This document shows, one piece after another, positions 9,994-17,548 of a stretch of DNA of 34,744 nt. Below the pieces are notes generated by a model. It was not told where the DNA came from and ran no database searches. It worked only from the letters and a program-made list of their open reading frames with translations. This DNA comes from DASSFG01 sp035547915 (lineage in GTDB: Bacteria > Planctomycetota > Planctomycetia > Pirellulales > JAICIG01), in NCBI GenBank assembly GCA_035547915.1, contig DASZTS010000143.1, forward strand, positions 1 to 34,744, given 5' to 3'. Numbering within the stretch: position 1 is the first letter of the stretch; every line of letters starts with the position of its first letter. The position numbers and the translations under genes are program-made.

Positions 9994-11745
9994 ATGCGCC
10001 GCCGTGTCACGCCGCTCGTTGTTTGTCTGTTGGGCCTGGTCGCCTCGGTCGCCGGAGGACAGAACACCGATCCGGCCAGACTCGCGCCGGACACGACGGT
10101 CGTCTATGCCGAGATCGGCAATCCGGCCCCGCTGCTCGACATCGCCCTGGCGCCGAAGACGCAGGGCCTGTTGGCCAATGTCGACGGCTACCAGAAATGG
10201 CTCGGCTCCGATCAATACCGCGAGTTGCGCACCGTCGTGGGCGTGCTCGAATCGAAGCTGGGACGGAAGTGGGATGCCGCCGTGCGCGATCTGATCGGCG
10301 GCGGGGTGGCGATCTGCATCGACCCGGAGGCGAAGACCGGCTTTTTGGCGATCCGTAGTCGCGATCGCGAGTTGCTCACCCGGCTCAACAGTACGCTCAT
10401 CGAGTTGATCGAGGGCGACGCCAAGACGAAGGGCCAGCCGTCTCCGATCAAATCGGAAACGTATGGAGGGGTCACGGGCTGGACGTTCGGCGGGGAGGAA
10501 GCGCACGCCATCGTCGACGACCTGCTGCTGGTCAGCCAGAAGGCCGATACCTTGAAGGCGGCCATCGACCGCTATCGAGATCCGGCGGCCAAGAATCTGG
10601 CCGGCAATGCCCGCTTCGCCGCGGCTCGAGCGAAGCAGGGGGCGGGTGGGATTGCCTGGTCGTGGGTCGACCTCGAAGCCGTGCGCAAGTATCCCCATGT
10701 GCAACAGGCGCTCAGCAAACGCTCCGACAATCCGTTGGCAGAACTGCTACTCGCCGGCGTGATCGAGTCGTTCAAGCAGGCTCCCTACCTGGGGACTTCG
10801 CTGGGCCATCACGACGGTCTGTTGCGGCTGCGGTTGGAACTGCCGCGAACGGGCGCCGCGGCCGGCACACCGCGGGCATGGTTCTTCGCCACGGAGGCGA
10901 ACGAGCGTGCCCTGACACCGCCGGGTACCATCGGCACGTTCACGATGTTCCGCGACCTGGCCGGATTGTGGTTGGCCCGCGATGAACTGTTCGACGAGGA
11001 GATCGTCGCCAAATTCGCCCAGGCCGATACGCAGTTGGGCCTGTTCTTCTCCGGTCGCGATTTCGGCCCCGAGGTGCTCGGCGAACTGCAAGCGCCGCTC
11101 CAGTTCATCGTCGCGCGGCAGGATTATGCGCGCGATAAGCCCATTCCGGCCCTCAAGTTGCCGGCCTTTGCCCTGGTGCTCCAACTCAAGCACCCCGACG
11201 ATTTCGCGCCCGAGTTGTTGATGACGTATCAGAAGGTCGTTGGGATCGTGAACCTGACCGGTGGCCAGCAGGGCAAGCCGCAGTTGCTCCTGTCGACCGA
11301 GTCGTATCAAGACGTCACGATTTCGAAGGCGACCTACCTGAACGACGCGAAGGCCGCCAAGGAGAACGCCCCTCCGCACTACAACTTCAGCCCCGCGTGT
11401 GCACGGATCGGCGACCATTTCGTGTTCGGTTCTACGGTGGAGATTGTGAAACAGGTCGTGGACGCTGCGAAGCCGGATCGTTCGGCGGGGGCGCTCAAAG
11501 ACAACACGGCGTTCACGGTCCAAACGGCTTCGCTGGCGAGCATCCTGGCCGACAACAAAGAACTCTTGATCACCCAGAACATGCTGCGCGACGGACACAG
11601 TCGTACCGAAGCCGAGACCGTCGTGCAGATGTTGCTCGACGCGCTCTCGAGCGTCGATCGCTTTGTCGTGCGATTGCTCACCGACGACCCCGCCACCCTG
11701 GCACTGGAGGCAACGGTCGGTTGCCGCGCCGGCATGGCGCCGTAG
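9994..11745 (+). CDS. Secreted protein of unknown function (DUF3352-like)
   Basis: This 583-residue protein begins with a clear signal peptide (MRRRVTPLVVCLLGLVASV, cleavage likely after AGG near residue 24). The ATG at 9994 has an AGGAGA site 9 bases upstream and is preferred over a TTG at 9967. No catalytic motif is recognisable. The mature part opens LAPDTTVVYAEIGNPAPLL and has alternating beta-strand and helix segments with VDDLLLVSQKADTLKAAID. That resembles planctomycete exported proteins of the DUF3352 type, though the family assignment is tentative. It follows the subtilase on the same strand after a 204-base gap, and may be periplasmic. Its 3' end converges with the lipoprotein gene, with only 26 bases between the two stops. 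Confidence 0.82.
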   Translation: MRRRVTPLVVCLLGLVASVAGGQNTDPARLAPDTTVVYAEIGNPAPLLDIALAPKTQGLLANVDGYQKWLGSDQYRELRTVVGVLESKLGRKWDAAVRDLIGGGVAICIDPEAKTGFLAIRSRDRELLTRLNSTLIELIEGDAKTKGQPSPIKSETYGGVTGWTFGGEEAHAIVDDLLLVSQKADTLKAAIDRYRDPAAKNLAGNARFAAARAKQGAGGIAWSWVDLEAVRKYPHVQQALSKRSDNPLAELLLAGVIESFKQAPYLGTSLGHHDGLLRLRLELPRTGAAAGTPRAWFFATEANERALTPPGTIGTFTMFRDLAGLWLARDELFDEEIVAKFAQADTQLGLFFSGRDFGPEVLGELQAPLQFIVARQDYARDKPIPALKLPAFALVLQLKHPDDFAPELLMTYQKVVGIVNLTGGQQGKPQLLLSTESYQDVTISKATYLNDAKAAKENAPPHYNFSPACARIGDHFVFGSTVEIVKQVVDAAKPDRSAGALKDNTAFTVQTASLASILADNKELLITQNMLRDGHSRTEAETVVQMLLDALSSVDRFVVRLLTDDPATLALEATVGCRAGMAP

Positions 11746-11771
11746 CGAATTCGGCGGCATTTGAGGCAGGG

Positions 11772-12194
11772 CTACTTTCGATTCGGCCCATCAAAAGAGC
11801 CGACCATCCATTTGCCGTTTTGTTGTTTCACCATTGAGGCTGTGAATGCCGCCTCGCCGGACGGCCCTTTGAGTGTGCCAGAGAAATTGACCGTGTCGAC
11901 GGGATTGCCCCGGTCAATCATCTGGCTTTCGATGGAAAACGACTGAAAACCGTCTAACTTTCGCGCGAGTGCGGCGAGGTCCGGATCTTCGTCGTACTGG
12001 CCAGCCAGCATGTCTTTCAAGAATGTTTGGGTGTCAGACAGTGCCTCTTTCACCTTGGGGTCTTCTTGGTCGTTCCTTTGGGCCTGCGCTCCGGCAGGAG
12101 CCGCGATAGGCGTTGGCGGGGCAGGATGAGAATTCGTGCAGCTCGCACAAGCCGCGAGGACGGCGATGAGGAATGTTGGCGTGCCGTAGTTCAT
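11772..12194 (-). CDS. Small lipoprotein of unknown function
   Basis: This 140-residue protein has a lipoprotein signal peptide: MNYGTPTFLIAVLAAC with lipobox LAAC, lipidated Cys16, followed by a Pro/Ala-rich linker (HPAPPTPIAAPAGA). The ATG at 12194 has a GGAGG site five bases upstream, which fixes the start over longer in-frame options. The mature domain (~90 residues) starts with a helix (DPKVKEALSDTQTFLKDML) and ends with beta strands (FSGTLKGPSGEAAFTASMV, then QNGKWMVGSF). That outline suggests a small NTF2-like or ligand-binding fold, but no family was recognised. It is probably anchored in a membrane facing the periplasm and is transcribed alone, convergent with the secreted protein upstream of it. 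Confidence 0.75.
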   Translation of the reverse strand: MNYGTPTFLIAVLAACASCTNSHPAPPTPIAAPAGAQAQRNDQEDPKVKEALSDTQTFLKDMLAGQYDEDPDLAALARKLDGFQSFSIESQMIDRGNPVDTVNFSGTLKGPSGEAAFTASMVKQQNGKWMVGSFDGPNRK

Positions 12195-12346
12195 GCATCC
12201 TCCATCAGCGATGCTGTCGAGCGATCGGCGCCAACCCCGATTGTACCGTCGGCGTTCTCGAGCGTCGATCGGTTCGTCTTGCGGGTGGTGCACTATTCCT
12301 GTGCGCCCGGCCGCTTTTCGGATGCCGGCTCTGTATCCTGCTCGGG

Positions 12347-12700
12347 CTATCCGTCGCCCGAATCGTTTCGCAGCACGGCACCGAGCTGTTTTGCAATTTT
12401 TGCCAGTTTTGCAAAATAGGCCAGCTCCGCCGGATCGGCTGAGTCGTTTCGGAAACGGGTCTCTAGCCTACCTGGAGAGAACCGGAGAAATGGAAGCCAT
12501 TTTTCTCCACACCACAGCTCCGCATCGGCTGCTCCAACGGGAACCGTGATCCGATCGCCGGTGCGCGGATTGACCACGACATAGGGTTCCGTCCGTAATC
12601 GCAGATCATCGTCGGACGCGACCAAATGCTTCCATTCTTCCAGTGAAATTGGGCCGCGGGGATCGGAATGGGATCGCTCAATTAATAGGCTAACGCCCAT
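12347..12700 (-). CDS. Conserved small protein of unknown function
   Basis: This 117-residue soluble protein begins MGVSLLIERSHSDPRGPISL. It has a helix with an EEWKHLVASDDDLRL segment, then a beta-rich part (RTEPYVVVNPRTGDRITVP), a Trp-containing core (ELWCGEKWLPFLRF) and a C-terminal amphipathic helix with alternating Ala/Lys (AYFAKLAKIAKQLGAVL). Small proteins of this plan, starting MGVSLxI and followed by ISLEEW, occur as unannotated genes in several phyla; I cannot give a function. The start could also be TTG at 12712, adding four residues. No strong ribosome-binding site is visible for either start. Codon use fits the surrounding high-GC genes. Confidence 0.62.
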   Translation of the reverse strand: MGVSLLIERSHSDPRGPISLEEWKHLVASDDDLRLRTEPYVVVNPRTGDRITVPVGAADAELWCGEKWLPFLRFSPGRLETRFRNDSADPAELAYFAKLAKIAKQLGAVLRNDSGDG

Positions 12701-12739
12701 TTTGGGAAGCAAAGGTTGGCGATTAAATCGGCGGAGCGG

Positions 12740-12957
12740 CTACGCCAGGACGGCCTCAAACAGTTCCTCGAACGTCCACGTGTGATCCGTCAGCCCGGCC
12801 ATCATCGCAGCAGTCGGCCGAAGCCTGCCAGACTTGCCCGGTTTACGGGTCCGCCAAGTGAAATTGTAAGCCCGCCGCAAAGATCGCGAAAGCTGCCTCT
12901 AGGTTGCGGAGTTTCTTGGACAAACAGTACGTCAGCCGGTTCAACCGCTTCAATATG
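12740..12957 (-). pseudogene. Frameshifted C-terminal remnant of an IS1-type DDE transposase
   Basis: Read on the minus strand, one frame gives LKRLNRLTYCLSKKLRNLEA followed by AFAIFAA. The reading then moves to another frame at about 12871-12877 and continues AYNFTWRTRKPGKSGRLRPT, AAMMAGLTDHTWTFEELFE, AVLA, stop at 12740. This is the familiar end of IS1-like transposases from planctomycetes (RLTxxFSKK, then YNFxWRTRKPGKSG, then GLTDxxWTFEELF). One extra base in a G-run explains the shift. Everything N-terminal to this point is missing, and an in-frame TAG stands at 12978-12980. No inverted repeats or target duplication were found, so it is an old fragment and not a mobile element. Confidence 0.75.
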
Positions 12958-12977
12958 AGCCGCTGAGCGGTAGTGCT

Positions 12978-13100
12978 CTATTCCTGTGCGCTTGATGATT
13001 GAGTGATCGCCGGCGAATTGGGGGCTGCCTTCTTGTCGAAATACCGCTTGGCCTCGTCCGGCCGCACCTCGTGCCTGAACCACTGCTCGTCGTTTGGCAT
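12978..13100 (-). CDS. Possible 40-residue protein (weak)
   Basis: An ATG-initiated frame of 40 codons encodes a charged, soluble peptide starting MPNDEQWFRHEVRPDEAKRY and ending in SSSAQE. It shows no membrane segment or recognisable domain. Its stop codon is immediately followed in the same frame by the transposase remnant, so it may be either a genuine tiny gene or part of the debris around that insertion. The ribosome-binding site is poor (GGGTGA). Its last codons fall in a 19-base sequence that recurs at 12288-12306. Treat as hypothetical. Confidence 0.3.
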   Translation of the reverse strand: MPNDEQWFRHEVRPDEAKRYFDKKAAPNSPAITQSSSAQE

Positions 13101-13116
13101 CGTCACCCGCTATGGG

Positions 13117-13392
13117 CTACCAAATGTCGACTAGTCCGCAGTACAGAAGAAGGACAAGTACGACGAAGGCCAGCGGCCATGCCAAGACCATGCCCAAAAG
13201 CGCGCCGAAAGCTGCGTGCCAACAACTCTTGCAAGAGCCGACCGATGCCCCAACTAGTGCGCCAGCGGTGAAGAGCAATAGCAGCCCCTGCAGCTCATCG
13301 GTCGAGTTGAAGCTGACAGCGAATGCCCAAGCAGCCGGCGGCAGGAGCACCAGCCACACCAGCAACGCCTTGAGGGAGAACTGGCGTGGCAT
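13117..13392 (-). CDS. Small membrane protein with planctomycete MPRQFSLKALLV start
   Basis: This 91-residue protein is almost entirely hydrophobic, with three or four predicted membrane helices (ALLVWLVLLPPAAWAFAV, then LQGLLLLFTAGALVGASVG, then a last pair ending VLVLLLYCGLVDIW). The N-terminus MPRQFSLKALLV matches the start of many short unannotated planctomycete membrane proteins and of the gene just upstream. ATG 13392 gives that motif directly. An alternative TTG at 13398 overlaps the upstream gene's TGA (TTGA), so the pair is probably translated together. Function is unknown. Confidence 0.6.
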   Translation of the reverse strand: MPRQFSLKALLVWLVLLPPAAWAFAVSFNSTDELQGLLLLFTAGALVGASVGSCKSCWHAAFGALLGMVLAWPLAFVVLVLLLYCGLVDIW

Positions 13393-13394
13393 GG

Positions 13395-13625
13395 TCAAGC
13401 TTGGTCGGCTGATGAGAGCGGAAGAATTCTAGGCGGATTTGGCGCCGGCTGCTTGGGTGCGGGGAATTGCCTGCGTCGCAGGTCCAATTCTTTTCGTAGG
13501 GCTTCCATGTCGATCGCGTGCTTGGCCGCCTGCCTGCCGCGCTCAAGGTGCATCCCACCCAAGAACGCGGCCACAACCAGCATCAGGACCAGCAACGCGC
13601 GGAGGGTGAACTGTGGACGGGGCAT
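13395..13625 (-). CDS. Small single-pass membrane protein with MPRPQFTLRALLV start
   Basis: This 76-residue protein has one N-terminal membrane helix (ALLVLMLVVAAFLGGMHL) preceded by MPRPQFTLR, then a charged helical segment (QAAKHAIDMEALRKELDLRR) likely to form a short coiled coil, and a proline-rich tail. The N-terminus is nearly the same as in the next gene downstream (MPRxQFxLxALLV), suggesting the two arose from a common small-protein family that uses this segment as a signal anchor. Start is ATG 13625. Function unknown. Confidence 0.6.
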   Translation of the reverse strand: MPRPQFTLRALLVLMLVVAAFLGGMHLERGRQAAKHAIDMEALRKELDLRRRQFPAPKQPAPNPPRILPLSSADQA

Positions 13626-13968
13626 TGGTCACGTCATCTCGTGCGAATAGTCAATCTTGACGGTGCGAATAGTCAGTTTTGATGCCGAGTAACTGCTCGA
13701 TTTCTCGGTGCTTTGGTTAATTGATGTACCCCTTGGCGCGACTCCGGCACTCTTCATCATAGCGGCCATCATTGAAGTTTATGCCTAAAAACCCGGTAAA
13801 CCCCGCTAGGCAGTCGTTTCAGGGTTTTCGCATGACGGTTTGGCAGCAACGCACCTGTCGGGAGACTACGCCCCCGACGATTGATTGACTTCACCGCAAT
13901 CTTCCCTGAAAATGGCTGTTTGGGGGGATGCTGTTCGGAATTCAATCACAGGTTAAGAGGCAAGTCCC
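13626..13968. other. Gene-free stretch with repeat pair and short remnant
   Basis: No convincing gene lies in this 343-base interval. It holds the two tandem 22-base units at 13641-13684 and, on the minus strand, a 21-codon open tail (13651-13716) bounded upstream by a stop, reading PKHREIEQLLGIKTDYSHRQ then D and stop. That tail looks like the last residues of a lost protein, possibly a transposase, overlapping an element end. The rest (13720-13968) is lower in GC than its neighbours and leads into the DUF1549 gene, so it may contain that gene's promoter, but no clear -35/-10 pair was found. Confidence 0.45.
13641..13684. repeat. Two tandem 22-base repeats, possible IS end
   Basis: The units 13641-13662 and 13663-13684 match at 19 of 22 positions and both begin GTGCGAATAGTCA and continue to TTGAYG. 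Such stacked ~20-base repeats are characteristic of the ends of IS21-family elements, but no istA or istB gene is present here, so the assignment is inference. Confidence 0.5.
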
Positions 13969-15783
13969 ATGGCGCTGCGCGTCAAATCAGGGTCGGCGGT
14001 GATGAATGGCTGTCCAAAATACGGCGTTGCTTTCGCGGGCTTGCTGACGGCGGCCTGTGTCGGCACGGCGGCTCTGTATTATCAAACGGCGACGGCGGCC
14101 GAGAAGAACTCCGGCACCGAGGTCGCCGCGGCCAACGATGCTCAAGGGGCGGCCGAGAAGGGCGAACTGAGCAGCCAAGCCTCGGCGAGCGCCACGACCG
14201 ACGCCGACATCATCGCGTACATCAACGAACAGATCCGCAAGGGGTGGAAGGACGCCGACGTTACGGCTTCGCCCGAGGCGACCGAGAACGAATGGTGCCG
14301 CCGCCTCTTCCTGGATCTGCTGGGCCGCATTCCATCCGTCGGCGAATTGCAGGCGTTCCTCTCCGACAAGTCGAAGAACAAGCGACAAGCCCTCGTCGAC
14401 CGCTTGCTCGATAGCGACGAATACGTCGAAGAGTATGCCCGCAACTGGATGACGATCTGGACCAACATCCTCATCGGCCGCCCGAAATCGGACCGCGACG
14501 AAGCGCGCGACCTTGTCGACCGCGACGGCATGCAGCAATACCTGCGGCGCAACTTTCTGACCAACAAGCCGTACGACAGGATGGTGTACGAGCTCATCAG
14601 CGCCACCGGCGCCAATAAGCCGGGCGAGGAGGGGTACAACGGCGCCGTCAATTTCGTGCTCGATAATCTGCAAGAGAACGCCACCACGGCCACGGCCAAG
14701 ACGGCCCGTTATTTCCTGGGACTCCAGGTGCAGTGCACGCAGTGCCACAACCATCCGTTCAACGACTGGAAGCAGGATCAGTTCTGGGGCATGAATGCCT
14801 TCTTCCGCCAGACCAAGGCGCTGCGCACGTTCCAAGGCCGCGAGATCACATCCGTGCGGTTGGAGAACGAGGACTTCCCCGGCGAGGGTGGCGATCCGCG
14901 TGAAGCCGAAATCTACTACGAATTGCGCAACGGTATTCTGCAGGTCGCGTATCCGACGTTCGTCGACGGCAGCAAGATCAATAACAGCGGTTACGCCGAC
15001 GAGGTCAATCGCCGTCTGGAGCTGGCCAAGTTCGTCACCAAGTCGGAATACCTCGGCAAGTCGATCGTGAACCGCATGTGGGCCCATTTCCTCGGGTATG
15101 GTTTCACCAAGCCGATCGACGACCTCGGGCCGCACAATCCGGCTTCTCACCCCGACCTGTTGGAATACCTCGGCAAACAGTTCGTCGGGCACGGCCACGA
15201 CCTGCGCCGCCTGATTCACTGGATCGTGCTCAGCGAGCCGTATGCCCTTTCCAGCCGGTTTGGCGGAAAGGTGGCCAAGAACAAGCAAGATGATCCGACG
15301 CTGGGGAACAAGCCGTTGTTCAGCCACTTCTACGTGCGGCAGATGCAGGCGGAGCAACTCTACGAGTCGCTGCTGGTGGCCACCGAGGCCCATAAGACGA
15401 AGGGTGGTTTCCAGGAGCAGGAGAAGACCAAGGGAGATTGGCTGCGGCAGTTCACCATCGCGTTCGGCACCGACGAAGGCGACGAGACGACGACCTTCAA
15501 CGGTACGATCCCGCAGACGCTGATGATGATGAACGGCGACCTGATCAAGAGGGCCACCAGCCTCGACAAAGGGGGCTTCCTGAACAAGATGATCACCGGC
15601 GATATGAAACCGCACGCGCGGATCGATTATCTCTATCTGGCGGCCTTGGGCCGCAAGCCGACGAAGCAGGAGATGTCGATCGCGAACCAATTGCTAGCCG
15701 CCCGCGGCGGCGATCCGGCCGCCGCCATGCAAGACGTGTGGTGGGCCGTGCTGAACAGCAACGAGTTCATCCTGAACCACTAG
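13969..15783 (+). CDS. DUF1549/DUF1553 domain-containing protein
   Basis: This is a 604-residue exported protein of a family greatly expanded in planctomycetes and of undefined biochemical role, often found with DUF1501 proteins or cytochrome-like modules. A membrane/signal segment lies near residues 18-40 (GVAFAGLLTAACVGTAALYY). DUF1549 spans ~78-285, with RRLFLDLLGRIPSVGELQAF (111-130) and CTQCHNHPFNDW (256-267), a single CxxCH that resembles a haem c site. DUF1553 occupies ~340-600 (SIVNRMWAHFLGYGF, then LGPHNPASHPDLLEYLGKQF, C-terminal YLAALGRKPTKQE). AAGAGG upstream supports the ATG at 13969; ATG 14002 is an alternative. No DUF1501 partner follows, because the next gene is convergent. 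Confidence 0.92.
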   Translation: MALRVKSGSAVMNGCPKYGVAFAGLLTAACVGTAALYYQTATAAEKNSGTEVAAANDAQGAAEKGELSSQASASATTDADIIAYINEQIRKGWKDADVTASPEATENEWCRRLFLDLLGRIPSVGELQAFLSDKSKNKRQALVDRLLDSDEYVEEYARNWMTIWTNILIGRPKSDRDEARDLVDRDGMQQYLRRNFLTNKPYDRMVYELISATGANKPGEEGYNGAVNFVLDNLQENATTATAKTARYFLGLQVQCTQCHNHPFNDWKQDQFWGMNAFFRQTKALRTFQGREITSVRLENEDFPGEGGDPREAEIYYELRNGILQVAYPTFVDGSKINNSGYADEVNRRLELAKFVTKSEYLGKSIVNRMWAHFLGYGFTKPIDDLGPHNPASHPDLLEYLGKQFVGHGHDLRRLIHWIVLSEPYALSSRFGGKVAKNKQDDPTLGNKPLFSHFYVRQMQAEQLYESLLVATEAHKTKGGFQEQEKTKGDWLRQFTIAFGTDEGDETTTFNGTIPQTLMMMNGDLIKRATSLDKGGFLNKMITGDMKPHARIDYLYLAALGRKPTKQEMSIANQLLAARGGDPAAAMQDVWWAVLNSNEFILNH

Positions 15784-15828
15784 AGCGGGCCGGGCCGTCG
15801 TTTCGACTCGGGCCGTGTCCCCTAAGCA

Positions 15829-15867
15829 CGCCGCTGCCCGCCTTCGGCAAGAGGGAGGGCAGCGGCG
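15829..15867. terminator. Candidate hairpin between convergent genes
   Basis: An 11-bp perfect stem (15829-15839 pairing with 15857-15867, core GCCGCTGCCC/GGGCAGCGGC) with a 17-base loop sits between the stops of the DUF1549 gene (15783) and the PIG-L gene (15908). It could stop transcription from both sides. There is no T-run, so it is not a canonical intrinsic terminator. Confidence 0.45.
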
Positions 15868-15907
15868 CGTGGCGCATGGGCCGGTGCACTCGCGCCGTTA
15901 TGAACGC

Positions 15908-16603
15908 TTACCGTGCGGCGTCGGTCCGCATCGGCGCCGCGGCGTCGGGGTTCACGGCGGAAATCACCAGCTTGCGGGCGGTGAAGGACTCGGCGAATCG
16001 CGTCGGCGAATTGCACTCCAAGCCTCGCAGCCGCAAGATCGACCAGAACGTGTCCGCGGTGAACCACGGTTTCGCTCGCTGGCTGGGAAAGACATCCAGC
16101 AGCGTTTCGATCTTGCGGCGGCAGGCTGCCTCGCTCACGGGAACGAAGACGTTGGGATGGCCCAGGTCTCCTTCGTACTTGGGGATTTCGTATTCCAGCA
16201 CGAGGTGATCGCGGAAGGCGCACCACGTCAGTTCGGCCAATAGGCGATGATCCTGATGCAGGTCTTCGCGGCGATGGGTGAAGACCACGTCCGGCGAGAT
16301 TTTGGAGCGTAACTCGGTGAAACGCTCCTTGATGTCCGCACCCACGAACGGAAAACAGGTGTCGCGGAAATCATGGATCGTTATCGTCTGCTTGCCGGCA
16401 TCGGCCAGGAACCGCTCCGCGCTGCGTACGGCTTCGCGCCGGCGCACGTCGTCGGCGCTGAAGACGACCCAATGGATGTCGATTTCGCGTCGGCGGCGCC
16501 CGAGCAATTCGATGAGGGCCGCCCCGCAGCCGATCTCGATATCGTCGGCGTGGGCTCCCAGGCACAGTACCGTGCGCGCGTGATCAAACGAAACGGGTAA
16601 CAT
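15908..16603 (-). CDS. PIG-L family deacetylase
   Basis: This 231-residue protein belongs to the LmbE/PIG-L metal-dependent deacetylases, which remove N-acetyl groups from sugars. The zinc motif is LGAHADDIEIGCGAA near the N-terminus and the distal histidine motif is HRREDLHQDHR (Asp-His pair). The ATG at 16603 was chosen because the longer frame runs into the rfbF gene, and an AGGAAA site lies about 10 bases upstream. It is the last gene of the polysaccharide locus, 50 bases after rfbF. In this setting it probably deacetylates an amino sugar of the nucleotide-sugar pool or the lipid-linked intermediate, which is inference. A role independent of the locus cannot be excluded. Confidence 0.88.
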   Translation of the reverse strand: MLPVSFDHARTVLCLGAHADDIEIGCGAALIELLGRRRREIDIHWVVFSADDVRRREAVRSAERFLADAGKQTITIHDFRDTCFPFVGADIKERFTELRSKISPDVVFTHRREDLHQDHRLLAELTWCAFRDHLVLEYEIPKYEGDLGHPNVFVPVSEAACRRKIETLLDVFPSQRAKPWFTADTFWSILRLRGLECNSPTRFAESFTARKLVISAVNPDAAAPMRTDAAR

Positions 16604-16653
16604 TGCTGGCAGATTTCCTATTCGCGGAGTCGCCGGATTGAACGTCCTGGAGC

Positions 16654-17499
16654 CTACTTGGGCAACCGCAACGAAAAATCTCGCGGAGCGGCGGGCAGGT
16701 CGAGGGCCCCGGTCTCGTGCGGCGATCCCTTCCACAGCTCCCACGGAGCGTTGCCGCGGGCGTAGAGGTCGTCGAGGTGCTGCTTCTCTTTGTAGGTGTC
16801 CATGCAACTCCAAAAGCCTTCGTATTTCAGGGCGTGCAGACGGCGTTGGGCCATCAGCCGCTGGAACGGTTCCAGCACCAGATCGCCACCGTCGCGCAAG
16901 AGATCGAAGATTTCGTGGCCGAGCACGAAATAGCCGCCGTTCATCCACACGTCGGCCGAGCCGATCGCTTCCACCTGTTCGACGAGCCCGGTTTCGTCGA
17001 CGCTGACCGTGTGGAAGCTATGATTGGGGCGCACGCAGAGGAACGCGGCCGAAGCCTCTCGTTCTTGATAGAAGTCGATCAGCTCCGGCAAGGGAAAGTC
17101 GGTGAGGCCGTCGGAGTAGTTGGCCAAGAACGTCTCTTCGCCTTCCAGATGCCGCTCGACGGCCAACAACCGTTGGCCGATCGACGTGTTCGTGCCCGTG
17201 TCGCAGAACGTGATCCGCCAATCGTGGATGTCGGTGTTGAGCATGTCGATCGTGGCGCCGCCTGCCGACAACACGAAGTCGTTCGAGAGACACTCGTCGT
17301 ATCTGAGGAAATAGTTCTTCACCACGTCGGCCTTCCATCCCAGGCAGAGGATGAAGTCTTTGTGCCCGAAGTGGGCGTAGTACTTCATGACGTGCCACAG
17401 AATGGGCCGGTATCCGACGGCCACCATCGGCTTGGGGATGGCCTCGGAATACTCGCGGAGCCGCATTCCCAGTCCGCCGCAGAACAGAACCACTTTCAT
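16654..17499 (-). CDS. rfbF: Glucose-1-phosphate cytidylyltransferase
   Basis: This 281-residue nucleotidyltransferase is predicted to make CDP-glucose from glucose 1-phosphate and CTP, the entry step to CDP-deoxysugars. The signature GGLGMRLREYSEAIPKPM lies at residues 8-25, followed by PILWHVMKYYAHFGHKDFIL, YSDGLTD, and MNGGYFVLGHEIFD, all in the order seen in RfbF/DdhA. It is about 20 residues longer than the typical ~257, mostly at the C-terminus. The start is ATG 17499. It follows the C-methyltransferase by 49 bases. The CDP-glucose 4,6-dehydratase (RfbG) that usually accompanies it is not recognisable in this window. Confidence 0.88.
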   Translation of the reverse strand: MKVVLFCGGLGMRLREYSEAIPKPMVAVGYRPILWHVMKYYAHFGHKDFILCLGWKADVVKNYFLRYDECLSNDFVLSAGGATIDMLNTDIHDWRITFCDTGTNTSIGQRLLAVERHLEGEETFLANYSDGLTDFPLPELIDFYQEREASAAFLCVRPNHSFHTVSVDETGLVEQVEAIGSADVWMNGGYFVLGHEIFDLLRDGGDLVLEPFQRLMAQRRLHALKYEGFWSCMDTYKEKQHLDDLYARGNAPWELWKGSPHETGALDLPAAPRDFSLRLPK

Positions 17500-17548
17500 A
17501 GGTCACTCGTTTGTAGTTGGCAGGCGATTTGATCCTATCCGGCGTCGA

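Noticed and set aside
12802..13083. 93-codon minus-strand frame
   Set aside because: It lies in a different frame from the transposase tail visible in the same bases and has no features of its own.
13987..15690. 567-codon antisense frame across the DUF1549 gene
   Set aside because: Sense strand has clear DUF1549/DUF1553 motifs; the antisense product has no recognisable features.
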